Assembly: GCA_002401695.1 (NCBI GenBank)
Contig: NVTV01000001.1
Location: 420,501 to 484,500, forward strand
Direction of reading: 5' to 3'
Source of the DNA: Alphaproteobacteria bacterium
GTDB lineage: Bacteria > Pseudomonadota > Alphaproteobacteria > Micavibrionales > Micavibrionaceae
DNA: 64,000 nucleotides
Shown here: piece by piece, positions 18,444 through 26,627 of the stretch
How positions within the stretch are numbered: the first letter of the stretch is position 1
Layout of the letters: the number at the start of each line of letters is the position of its first letter
The notes under the pieces: model-generated
The model's database searches: none
Seen by the model: only the letters and a program-made list of their open reading frames with translations
What the model was told of the DNA's origin: nothing
Made by a program: the position numbers and the translations under genes

Positions 18444-21293
18444 ATGGACGACTCTCGGCAATGGCTAGCCAATCTTACAACGACTTCACGGGATGCTGTT
18501 GTTGATGGCCTTGTGCTGGTAGAGGGATACACTCACGCTGACCGCCCCCCTGAAGAAGTTTATATGATCGAGAAGGCGAAAGCCTATGGCGCTCACTCAG
18601 TTTTTTTTGAGGCTGAGCGTAATGGTCGCCCCCCTGTCGCACAAGCTTTTATTTTTGTTTCCAGCGATTCAGATGGCGATGAAGAATTTGCAAAACTGCA
18701 TAAGCGCCTTTGGAGTTGGGGAGGTGTCCCATTACTCTATCGTAAAACACGCGGCCTGATACAACTTTTTCGCTGCGCCCATAAGCCTGACTTCGTATCC
18801 CCTGCCGGAGAGTTAATCTGCAAACCGATTGAGACTCTTAAGACAGCCGCGGCCATTAATAATAGTGATGCTTGGTGGGATGCGTCACGCTTATATAACG
18901 GCACGCTTTGGGATGACCCTAAAACTTGCAAGGCAATGTTGTCCTCAACAAAGGCCGCTCATAAAGGTCTTATTGATGCTGTAAAACAGCTTAATGCTGA
19001 ATTAAATGAAGAAGGCGTACTTAAAGAACATCTTCGACGAAAATTATTAATTTTGTCATTACTGATCGCTTACCTTGAGGAGCGCGGTGCATTTTCTACA
19101 GAATATTTTGGGCAATTCCTTACGGGGGCTACAAAATTTTTCCATGTGTTGGCTGACGGAGAAGCGCTAGTTGAATTGTTGGACGTTCTGGAAGAAAGAT
19201 TTAATGGTCATGTTTTTACTTTTAACGATGATGATCGAGAGGCTTTAAGAACGAGCACTCAACTGAGCCGTTTTGCGCGGCTTGTTGAAGGGAGAGAAGA
19301 CGTAGGGGGACAACTTACTCTTTGGCAACTGTATTCCTTTAAAGATTTACCAGTAGAGCTAATCAGCCATATCTACCAACTTTTTGTAAAGAATAGCGAC
19401 AGTTCCGTTTACACGCCACCATTCCTCGTTCGCCTCATGCTGGAAGAAGCTTTGAGTTGGGAACGTCTTGATCGTTTACAGGAATGTAACGAGGTCATAA
19501 TGGACCCGTCATGCGGTTCTGGTGTCTTTTTGGTTGAAGCGTATAAGCGTTTAGTTTTGCATTGGCGTATCCGCAATGATTGGAAACGCCCCAAGAAGGC
19601 AGTTCTAGCGCGTCTCCTTAAAAAGGTGCACGGAATTGATTTGGAAGAAGGTGCGGTAGAACTTGCCGCCTTTAGCCTATGCCTAGCGCTGTGTGACGCG
19701 CTAGAGCCTGAAGATCTGCGCTCGAGTATTAAGTTATTTCCTCCTTTGGCCGGAAAAACATTACATCATTCTTGTTTCTTCGATGCGAAAGAGCAGAAAC
19801 TTATAAAGGAACCTATTGGAGTTGTCGTTGGAAATCCGCCTTTTGAGTCCAAGCTGAGTACTTCCGGAGCAGAGAAAAGTTATCGAAAATATAAAGAAGC
19901 TCATGGCTCATTGCCAGACAAGCAACTCGCCTATCTCTTTTTACATGAAGCAATGGAAATGGTCGCTGAGGGCGGCGTTCTCAGCATGCTTCAACAATAT
20001 AACTTTTTATACAATCAGCGATCATTAGAGTTTCGTCGCAATTTTATAGCCAAGTGGGATGTAAGAGAAATTCTGGACTTTATCTCTATACGGGGGCTCT
20101 TCCATAAAGGCGGGGCCGATACAAAAGTTATCGTAGTTGTCGCCAATGCAACAAAACCTCCAGAAGATAGAAAAATTCTTCATGCAACATTTCGTCGCAG
20201 TGGACGAGCGAATGCTGAACAAGGCTTTGATATAGATTATTATGATTTGCACTGGTTACCTCGCGATCTTGTTTTAAAAAATGATGGAGTTTGGCGTTCT
20301 GATTTATTGGGTGGTGGGCGTGTATTAGGTTTTGTAGATCGATTAAAAGAATTCAGAACATTAGGGCAATTTGTTGAGAATCAGGAAGACTGGGATTGCG
20401 GAGAAGGTTTTATAGTTGGCAAGGCGGGAGCAGTTAATAAAGCACCATATATTACAGGAAAACCTCTCTTAGAAACGCGGCATTTAAAAGAAGACGCAAG
20501 TCTTGAAAATTTAGAGCGATTCAAAGTTACAGATTTTATATCTCCTCGCACAGCAAAACGATTTATAAGTCCGATGGTTTTAATTCATGAGCATGAAGAC
20601 TTAACATCAAGGTACTTCCTCGAAGGTGCTTATGTGTATAAGCATAAAATTGCCGGTATTTGTGCACCAAAGGTTGATGCAAATAAAATAAAAAACATAG
20701 CCTCTTGGTTGAAAAAAGAAAAAAGGACGTTTCAAGCTTTTGTGACTTCTGGTGGGATGACTACCTTTACACAGAAAGCTAGCTGGGTTGGTTTAAATGA
20801 CATTAAAGCACTTCCATATCCTGAAAATAGAGACCTTGATCTTAGTGCAAACGAGAAAATTATTGTTGATGATATTATAGACCATTATCGCGACTTGATA
20901 CGATTAGGTGAAGACTCTATAGCAATGAAAGAAAGCGCCCACAAAGCACTCGATAGCTTTGCAGATGTTTTCACCCAGCAGATTAATACAATTTATAAAA
21001 AGAAGAAGATGCAATCCCTTGCGCCACAATCATGGCCTGGGGTTATTTGCCAGCCCCTTGTTTTTGGTAACGGCACAGTGGATTGGCACGGCGCTGATGA
21101 ATTAAAGGATAAGCTAAACGGCCTGTTCCATAAGCAAAGAGGAACAACCCTTCATGTTACTCGTATTGCCCGCATTTATGACGGCAACTTTATTTTCTTA
21201 TTAAAGCCTGATCGAATGCGTTATTGGCTGCGGTCTATTGCTTTGCGCGATGCTGACGAAGTTCTCGCAGATTTAAGAGCGCAGGGGTTTTAG
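18444..21293 (+). CDS. N6-adenine DNA methyltransferase (large, type II/IIG-like)
   Basis: A 949-residue protein with a gamma-class N6-adenine methyltransferase core: SAM-binding motif DPSCGSGVFL (354-363), GIDLEEGAVELA (about 397) and catalytic NPPF (464-467). A C-terminal part of about 450 residues probably holds the target-recognition domain. The N-terminal 340 residues (with SVFFEAERNGRPPVAQAFIF and LHKRLWSWGGVPLLYR) show no clear D-ExK nuclease motif. The ATG at 18444 is a working choice; the frame is open from a TTG at 18306, and ATGs at 18354 and 18393 are alternatives. It lies 174 bp after the STAND gene and its stop is 3 nt before the next ATG. I see no PglZ, DrmA or HsdR partner, so it is not a recognisable BREX, DISARM or type I system. 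Confidence 0.85.
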   Translation: MDDSRQWLANLTTTSRDAVVDGLVLVEGYTHADRPPEEVYMIEKAKAYGAHSVFFEAERNGRPPVAQAFIFVSSDSDGDEEFAKLHKRLWSWGGVPLLYRKTRGLIQLFRCAHKPDFVSPAGELICKPIETLKTAAAINNSDAWWDASRLYNGTLWDDPKTCKAMLSSTKAAHKGLIDAVKQLNAELNEEGVLKEHLRRKLLILSLLIAYLEERGAFSTEYFGQFLTGATKFFHVLADGEALVELLDVLEERFNGHVFTFNDDDREALRTSTQLSRFARLVEGREDVGGQLTLWQLYSFKDLPVELISHIYQLFVKNSDSSVYTPPFLVRLMLEEALSWERLDRLQECNEVIMDPSCGSGVFLVEAYKRLVLHWRIRNDWKRPKKAVLARLLKKVHGIDLEEGAVELAAFSLCLALCDALEPEDLRSSIKLFPPLAGKTLHHSCFFDAKEQKLIKEPIGVVVGNPPFESKLSTSGAEKSYRKYKEAHGSLPDKQLAYLFLHEAMEMVAEGGVLSMLQQYNFLYNQRSLEFRRNFIAKWDVREILDFISIRGLFHKGGADTKVIVVVANATKPPEDRKILHATFRRSGRANAEQGFDIDYYDLHWLPRDLVLKNDGVWRSDLLGGGRVLGFVDRLKEFRTLGQFVENQEDWDCGEGFIVGKAGAVNKAPYITGKPLLETRHLKEDASLENLERFKVTDFISPRTAKRFISPMVLIHEHEDLTSRYFLEGAYVYKHKIAGICAPKVDANKIKNIASWLKKEKRTFQAFVTSGGMTTFTQKASWVGLNDIKALPYPENRDLDLSANEKIIVDDIIDHYRDLIRLGEDSIAMKESAHKALDSFADVFTQQINTIYKKKKMQSLAPQSWPGVICQPLVFGNGTVDWHGADELKDKLNGLFHKQRGTTLHVTRIARIYDGNFIFLLKPDRMRYWLRSIALRDADEVLADLRAQGF

Positions 21294-21296
21294 TTG

Positions 21297-22040
21297 ATGT
21301 TGGCAAATATACCGGACACTCCTTCTTTTTCAGGTTCTCTAAGTGCTGGTTTGCACTCGCCAGCCACATTTTTACATGAACTTCTCAACTTTATAAAAGA
21401 GGAGCTGCCAAAATGGCGCGATGACCCTGACAGACCATCAGAAACCTCTGAGACAATATTAACTTCACATTTATGTGCGCATCTTAATAGTGCCACTCGT
21501 AGGTCCAGCGGATGGGATATGTTGCAGTTTAGAACAGAAGAAGCGGATGAAGAAAATAAAGGCAGGAAAATTGATCTAGTGCCAGCGCCTTGTAATGCTA
21601 AAATTCAGGTGGATGGGCGCAATTACACTCAATACGATTCTTTAATGCCGATTGAATGTAAGAGATTGCCTACACCAAAGGCCAAAGATCGAGACAAGCG
21701 GGAATACGTCATAAGCCAGTATTCTTCGACAGGTGGAATTCAGAGATTTAAAGCTGGCCATCACGGCGCAAATCATCAAATTGGCGCAATGATTGGATAT
21801 GTGCAAAGTGAGAGTAGAGATTTCTGGAATAAGAAAGTCAGAGAATGGATCGAAGAACTCGTTAAAAATAAGCAGAAAGGCTGGGCGAAAGAAGACTTAC
21901 TTCAATTAGAAGATGATGACTCTACTTTAAAATTATCTACGTTTCATTCCCACCATAAAAGAGAAAATAGTCTTTTAGAAATGGAATTACGCCATTTATG
22001 GATTGAGATTAACGCCACTTCCTTAAAGCCAAAGGGGTAG
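21297..22040 (+). CDS. PD-(D/E)XK-type protein, likely restriction partner of the methyltransferase
   Basis: A 247-residue protein with a putative nuclease core: Asp93 in KIDLVPAP and Glu120-Cys-Lys122 in LMPIECKRLP, spaced as in PD-(D/E)XK enzymes. A conserved-looking QYSSTGGIQRFKAGHHG segment (141-157) may help the active site or DNA binding. The ATG at 21297 lies 3 nt after the methyltransferase stop; a TTG at 21294 is an alternative. This tight coupling, with a modification enzyme first, suggests a restriction-modification pair. The nuclease call comes from motif spacing only, so it could instead be an accessory protein. Confidence 0.7.
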   Translation: MLANIPDTPSFSGSLSAGLHSPATFLHELLNFIKEELPKWRDDPDRPSETSETILTSHLCAHLNSATRRSSGWDMLQFRTEEADEENKGRKIDLVPAPCNAKIQVDGRNYTQYDSLMPIECKRLPTPKAKDRDKREYVISQYSSTGGIQRFKAGHHGANHQIGAMIGYVQSESRDFWNKKVREWIEELVKNKQKGWAKEDLLQLEDDDSTLKLSTFHSHHKRENSLLEMELRHLWIEINATSLKPKG

Positions 22041-22061
22041 TATAAGGGGGGAAATCTGCAC

Positions 22062-22346
22062 TTATGGGTTTTCTATATCTGACTCAATATCCTTGTAAAA
22101 GATTAGGTAGCCCAAGGCAAATGGCCAACACAGTAGAAAGATTACGGACAACATAATTGTTGGAACAATGGGGGTTTCTGACTGTATATCTAGCTCTTTT
22201 TTTAGAATGTCGCTGATATGAAAAGATAGGGCACTACCCAAAGTGAAAAAATAGCCGATAAGCCAGATTGTCATCGCCGTTGCGCCATCAGTAAGCACCC
22301 ATGGTAATAGGCTAGTGTCTATATAATCCATAATGGTACTAATCAT
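22062..22346 (-). CDS. Small hypothetical membrane protein
   Basis: A 94-residue protein with two hydrophobic segments (about 22-42 and 62-84). I placed the start at the ATG at 22346 because a GGGAG Shine-Dalgarno lies just upstream. The open frame further upstream runs through a terminator hairpin. It faces the cargo operon tail to tail, with a 21-bp gap, and follows the structured RNA region on the minus strand. No family is recognised. A small membrane protein in a defence island could be a toxin, a superinfection-exclusion protein or a phage gene; none of these can be shown. Confidence 0.55.
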   Translation of the reverse strand: MISTIMDYIDTSLLPWVLTDGATAMTIWLIGYFFTLGSALSFHISDILKKELDIQSETPIVPTIMLSVIFLLCWPFALGYLIFYKDIESDIENP

Positions 22347-22370
22347 TTTAAATCTCCCAATTAAACAAAT

Positions 22371-22398
22371 AAAAAAGCTACCAGTGGGCTCTGGTAGC
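22371..22398 (-). terminator. Strong Rho-independent terminator
   Basis: Read on the minus strand: stem GCTACCAG, loop AGCCCA, perfect complement CTGGTAGC, then six T residues and TATTTG. It ends the hairpin-rich region and lies upstream of the small membrane gene, so it would stop an RNA that begins upstream of 22572. Confidence 0.8.
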
Positions 22399-22408
22399 CA
22401 GGGAGTTT

Positions 22409-22498
22409 TCAACCGTCAAAGAAACGGCGCAGCGTATTCACGCAAGCGCTATTATATTCCGCCACCTCCCCGACCATAAGTCGAGAAAGCAACATCAT
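22409..22498 (-). CDS. Possible 29-residue peptide within the structured region
   Basis: ATG ATG start at 22498 and TGA at 22409-22411. The peptide contains MVGEVAEYNSACVNTLRRFF and ends just before the terminator stem. The reading frame stays open further upstream to a TGA near 22553. The composition looks protein-like and phage-like rather than random, but without comparison I cannot tell a real peptide from chance or a degraded gene end. Confidence 0.3.
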   Translation of the reverse strand: MMLLSRLMVGEVAEYNSACVNTLRRFFDG

Positions 22499-22709
22499 TG
22501 ATAACGGCCTGATGCTGTGTAGGCCGTCTTTGAGGGGTTGAAACGCCCCGGATCAGTGCCCTTACTGATCTGGGAACACTGTAGAACAATATGAACATAC
22601 AAAAAAGGGGCGTTTTGAGAATTTATGAGTGAAACATGGGTTTTCTTAGGGTGCTATACGATTTCAAGATTACCAAAACCTTGGCGCAAGAATTTTTATT
22701 ATGCGTAAA

Positions 22710-23105
22710 TTATAGAATCATACGCTGATACCAGCTTGGAAAATCAGGATAATGTGCACCGAGACATCTCATGAGCTTAGCTTTATCGGTTGGAGTCATA
22801 TCGTCATAACATAACCCTTTAATGCGTTCGATTTCATCCCGATATTGTCTGCCACTCCATTTATATATGAATTCTTGCCTGCCATTTTTTGACTTAATAA
22901 GATGTTTTGGCTTATACGCACGTATAACATGACCACTGAGAGTCAGCTGCATCAGATAAGAAGTTGGTTTCACATCTCTGCCCAGTTAATCTCTCAGATG
23001 GTCCGTGATAAGTTGTGATCCAAACCATTTTCTAGGGTTACACATCAACAGCCGCATTATCGATTTCTTTACCGAAATTAAATGTTTTGGATTGCGCTTA
23101 TCCAT
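22710..23105 (-). pseudogene. Small element gene interrupted by one in-frame TAA
   Basis: An ATG at 23105 opens a frame of 39 codons ending ITDHLRD, then TAA at 22986-22988. The same frame continues without any other stop for 92 more codons to 22710, starting LGRDVKPTSYLMQLTLSGHV. Read through the stop, the product is about 131 residues and looks like a small basic DNA-binding (winged-helix-like) protein, with HVIRAYKPK and EFIYKWSGR as in a wing strand. A single base change to CAA or GAA would restore it. Alternatively the downstream part may be made from the GTG at 22973 (87 residues). Confidence 0.55.
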
Positions 23106-23198
23106 GCCAAACCCTCACTTGTGTCGGTGTGCAATATCGGTGAGCATCAAAATTTTGAATCATGCCCAACTCATCCGATAAAACCAACAAAACCACAC

Positions 23199-25628
23199 TC
23201 ATACTTTCTCAACCCGCCACGCTGCGGCAGATAATTTCCCCTCATACCGGACAAACTTCATACCACCAACAATTTTATTAGCGTTGCGCTTAATCCATGA
23301 GCCGAAACGCCTACGGTTTATAGTGTGTTTGTCCAAGGCAATGTCCTCAATAAGTTCTTTCAAATCACTCGCTGGACCATCAAAATCCGGTTCTGATATA
23401 CAATTTATAATATCTCTAACCATTTTGGGTGTATTTCCAAACAGTTCATCCCAAAGCGTCAACACCTGCCCAAGCGTTTCGCGCTCAGGATCATCACTCA
23501 TCGTTTTAAACATATTCGATGCAGGATCAGGCAAGCCGAGCCACAAGAGGGGCTGTCGACAATAATCAGACCATTCAGTGTAGCTGGCAATGGTTTTACA
23601 GTCTGCTTTTGGTTTTCCAGAGGTGATCCATGCTTTTATGATTGTTAATGCCGCTGATACATATAGTGCACGATTATCAGATAATTCTTTCAGTACATTC
23701 GGGTTATTAAAAGTTCTTGCCGCCGGTATCTCACATGCCGGATCAAGGTTAATAACGTTACACCTCCGCGCCATATCTTGGAGCGGGCCTACATTATTTC
23801 CATTCGATAGAAATAAAGTGCGTGTACTAACCGTTGTGGTTTTAGAAACGCCCAATATCCGATCTGTTAGTTGGGTAGATGTTAAAATGGCGCAAAAAGT
23901 ATCATATGCGACTATATCGTTTGTTAAGTTATCAAAGCTAACCACTGCTGGTGCACGTAACAAAACAGATAATATATGTTTACGGCATTCTTCGTCATTT
24001 TGTGGAAAGGGCGATGATGTCGGAATCGCCGATGATGCAAACTTGCTGATAATTTCACACAAGAATGATTTCCCTGAGCTGATTTGTGGTGCCCGAACAT
24101 GATACATAGGTGCTAGAGGCAGGCTAGTTCTTACAGTGGCGGTTAATATCGCCGATAATGCGGCTGCCCCGTCTGCTTCATCTGCAAAAGGAAACTCATT
24201 CAGAAGGCCTAAGATTGTCTGCAAAGCATCCTCAGCATTCTTCTTCGTTGGGGTGTCGGAGATGTTAAAATCCTTCTCTAAAAACACACCGTACATGCCC
24301 GTTTCTGGGTGATAGCCAGATTTATTTATAATGCTCCCCTCTGGTGATAGGTGTGGTTGATGCGCAAGGCCTTTAAGTACAGGAAGGTGTTTATATTCAG
24401 GGGCATCCATCAGAGCCGAAATAACACGTTGTGGAGGGTCTTTTATGACCAAACTTTTACTCCGTCCATCGTATCCTTCCCATGTGGAACAACGGGATAG
24501 AATAGGAGGCATTGCGTTTTGCCTTATGTCCTTAATTATTGTTTCTTGGGTCGTTTTATCCTTAACAATAGTTACGATTAAACCGCCACGCTGATAATAT
24601 TTCCCTACTTTTGCAAGCTCCTGTTCAGCCAGATCAACTATATTGTGCATTTCGCCACTGATAGCACGAATGATGGGCTTCACACGTGCTCGTGCTGCAT
24701 CAATGCTAAGGTTTTCAAGGAGATTGTGAATATTGCGCTCTGCACAGTGTCCATGGTGGCATTTAAAGCCGCCTATAGGGTATAGGTCATCTGGTATAAA
24801 GTAAGCAGAACCGCCGTCGATTGAATCAGTATGTTCATCAACCCAAGGGCAAGTAATGTCATGCTTGCTTTCATCTATTTCTTTTTTATACAACCCTCTG
24901 GACTTGAGGACTGAAATAATAGGATTTTCGCTAGGGCGTGGAATATATATTTGTTCAGCATGTCCAACTTTCACCTTTTTGTGCGCAGTATTGCGAGTAT
25001 CAAGGGATAAGCCTTTAGCAATTTCATCAATGCTATATTTCATGTCCGGCTGCCACTTTGTTAAGCTGCATTGAAACTCAGGATCATGTTTACCATTAAC
25101 AGCCACTGGCAGGCGCGCTAGCCTTGCGCACGGACCGCCTGCACCAGGGTCACATAGGCCAGCATCTATAATCGACTTCATTAAATTATCGGCAACTTTT
25201 TCATCCGCAATAGGTTCATCCAAAATAATGCCAAACTGATAATTACCTGGAGATGTTTCTATGATCCAAGAGGGCTCAATAGTTAGTCTATCAAGAGGTA
25301 TTTTAGTGCCTATATCATCCAACATTATAGCGTGCGTACTATGAAATAGTTGTTTCTGGCGTTTGTGTTTACCATTTTTATCTGGTTTAAAGGTCGAGAC
25401 GGTGAAGTAATTGTTGTGATTCTTAGGTGTTTGTTTATCCGCCGTCCATGGCTCTGCATTCCAAAATCCTTTCGTTTTCTTATTTGGGTTTCCTTTGGAA
25501 CTTACAATCATCCCACGAATACTATCAGGCAAATCACCGTAGATAGCTTTCAAAAATTCATTATTGCTAATAGCGTAGGTTTCATTGGTTTTATCGGGTT
25601 GAGGTTGTGTATTTGAAGAATTTGTCAT
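23199..25628 (-). CDS. Phage/plasmid-type primase-helicase
   Basis: An 809-residue replication protein. The N-terminal third looks like an AEP/RepB-type primase domain: AIMLDDIG (acidic metal ligands), GNYQFGIILDEP and ARLARLPVAVNGK, which matches the RLPG-x-N-x-K type. A zinc-binding module follows at about 265-305, with ITCPW and FKCHHGHC. The C-terminal half has a P-loop in an unusual form, APQISSGKS, and a Walker B-like VVSFDNL, as in phage D5/DUF927-like helicases. It likely replicates the excised element, like P4 alpha. It directly follows alpA with touching ends. The primase assignment is by motif and is less certain than the replication role. Confidence 0.7.
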   Translation of the reverse strand: MTNSSNTQPQPDKTNETYAISNNEFLKAIYGDLPDSIRGMIVSSKGNPNKKTKGFWNAEPWTADKQTPKNHNNYFTVSTFKPDKNGKHKRQKQLFHSTHAIMLDDIGTKIPLDRLTIEPSWIIETSPGNYQFGIILDEPIADEKVADNLMKSIIDAGLCDPGAGGPCARLARLPVAVNGKHDPEFQCSLTKWQPDMKYSIDEIAKGLSLDTRNTAHKKVKVGHAEQIYIPRPSENPIISVLKSRGLYKKEIDESKHDITCPWVDEHTDSIDGGSAYFIPDDLYPIGGFKCHHGHCAERNIHNLLENLSIDAARARVKPIIRAISGEMHNIVDLAEQELAKVGKYYQRGGLIVTIVKDKTTQETIIKDIRQNAMPPILSRCSTWEGYDGRSKSLVIKDPPQRVISALMDAPEYKHLPVLKGLAHQPHLSPEGSIINKSGYHPETGMYGVFLEKDFNISDTPTKKNAEDALQTILGLLNEFPFADEADGAAALSAILTATVRTSLPLAPMYHVRAPQISSGKSFLCEIISKFASSAIPTSSPFPQNDEECRKHILSVLLRAPAVVSFDNLTNDIVAYDTFCAILTSTQLTDRILGVSKTTTVSTRTLFLSNGNNVGPLQDMARRCNVINLDPACEIPAARTFNNPNVLKELSDNRALYVSAALTIIKAWITSGKPKADCKTIASYTEWSDYCRQPLLWLGLPDPASNMFKTMSDDPERETLGQVLTLWDELFGNTPKMVRDIINCISEPDFDGPASDLKELIEDIALDKHTINRRRFGSWIKRNANKIVGGMKFVRYEGKLSAAAWRVEKV

Positions 25629-25813
25629 TATTTTACCCCCCTAGTTCTAGAGGCCATCCATTCTTCAACTTCAGAGAGAAGCCAAGCTGAGGCTCGTTCT
25701 CCTATCTTGTATGGTTTGGGGAATGTTCCGTTCTTAATCCAATAGTACAGCGTTGAATCTGCTGCACCGGTCTTTCTCAGAACTTCTGATTTTCTTATAA
25801 ATATACGGCTCAT
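25628..25813 (-). CDS. alpA: AlpA-family transcriptional regulator / excisionase
   Basis: A 61-residue helix-turn-helix protein of the AlpA/MerR-like excisionase fold: SRIFIRKSEVLRKTGAADST, then LYYWIKNGTFPKPYKIGERA and a terminal WLLSEVEEWMASR. AlpA-type proteins in P4-like elements activate the integrase gene or act as recombination directionality factors. It shares one base with the primase gene, so the two are surely coupled. The GTACCCC/CATACCCC repeats at the element ends are candidate binding sites. Confidence 0.88.
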   Translation of the reverse strand: MSRIFIRKSEVLRKTGAADSTLYYWIKNGTFPKPYKIGERASAWLLSEVEEWMASRTRGVK

Positions 25814-25895
25814 TTTCAGTCTCCATTAGTTGTTAATGAGACTGATGGTAATCAATACTGACTATTCAAGGTTCTAAGATGTGTGGGGAATATTC

Positions 25896-26627
25896 CTAAC
25901 ACTTTTTAGAATTAAGCTCTTTGCAGGCAAGTTCAATATGTTCACCACCTGTCCCTTTAAGTTTAAGACCTAAAGCATCGCAACAGCCAATAAAGACATT
26001 TTCAAGATCACTGTTAGGAGTCGTTGATGGTTTCAAACCCAGATAATTAAGACCGTGAGCGAGCCACAGAGCCAAACTATTTTTTATTTCTTTGTTGTGA
26101 GTTCTAGGATCAGCGGATCTAGTTCCCTTCTCCCCTTCTACATTCCCAATAGCTATATCAATAGCCTGTAGCAATGTGGAGAGGCCGTCATCAATCTCCT
26201 CTTTCTTAAGAAGCACATCATCAAAAAAAAGAAATTCATCAATATCCTTATTTCTTGGTTTTGATTTAATATCGCCAATGAATATTTCATGCAGTGCATG
26301 CTGAAGATAGCTGTTGTTCAGACGGCTACGAATAGCCTTTACGCCCTTGTCCATTGAAAGAAGTGTATCAAGCTCATCTTTACGCTTTCGGCTTCTATCT
26401 TTTGCAGATTTAGGTGGGTTTTGATTGAGTATCCTTACAAGGTAATCACACAATTTTACTTTAAAGTTTTTGTATTTTATGGGGCTATCTGCTTTACGTT
26501 CCAAACAAGCGTCAATATAATCCCAAAAATCTTGATTATTTTTTATGCGCCCCTCGACAATTGACCATGGATATTCATAATCATTTTCTGGGTCTGTTTC
26601 TGGAATATGCTTAAAGTGCTGCATCAT
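25896..26627 (-). CDS. Hypothetical protein between integrase and alpA
   Basis: About 243 residues, soluble, mostly helical, with no family that I recognise. The ATG at 26627 has GGAG a few bases upstream; a GTG at 26636 and an ATG at 26624 are alternatives. It overlaps the integrase 3' end by 17 nt, so it is probably translated from the integrase mRNA. Its C-terminal half carries a stretch ALWLAHGLNYLGLKPS and ends in a Lys-rich tail. A position between int and the regulator is often filled by accessory cargo, but no defence domain is visible. Confidence 0.6.
   Translation of the reverse strand: MMQHFKHIPETDPENDYEYPWSIVEGRIKNNQDFWDYIDACLERKADSPIKYKNFKVKLCDYLVRILNQNPPKSAKDRSRKRKDELDTLLSMDKGVKAIRSRLNNSYLQHALHEIFIGDIKSKPRNKDIDEFLFFDDVLLKKEEIDDGLSTLLQAIDIAIGNVEGEKGTRSADPRTHNKEIKNSLALWLAHGLNYLGLKPSTTPNSDLENVFIGCCDALGLKLKGTGGEHIELACKELNSKKC

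Larger units (their letters stand above)
22371..22572 (-). ncRNA. Candidate structured regulatory RNA of the element
   Basis: About 200 bp on the minus strand with a series of hairpins: GATCAGT/ACTGATC (22551-22570), a GGGG/CCCC hairpin (22534-22549), ACGGCCT/AGGCCGT (22504-22527), CGAC/GTCG near 22480, and a terminator (22371-22398). Such density of structure without a large gene fits a non-coding RNA or attenuated leader, like the immunity RNA regions of P4-like satellites. A promoter is not clear. The region also contains a possible 29-codon ORF, so an attenuator with a leader peptide is an alternative. Confidence 0.45.

Noticed and set aside
15417-22040. A standard BREX, DISARM or type I restriction system
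   Set aside because: No PglZ, BrxC, DrmA/DrmB, HsdR or HsdS homologue is visible around the methyltransferase.
23590-24102. A 170-codon plus-strand ORF opposite the primase-helicase
   Set aside because: It is inside a gene with zinc and P-loop motifs on the other strand.
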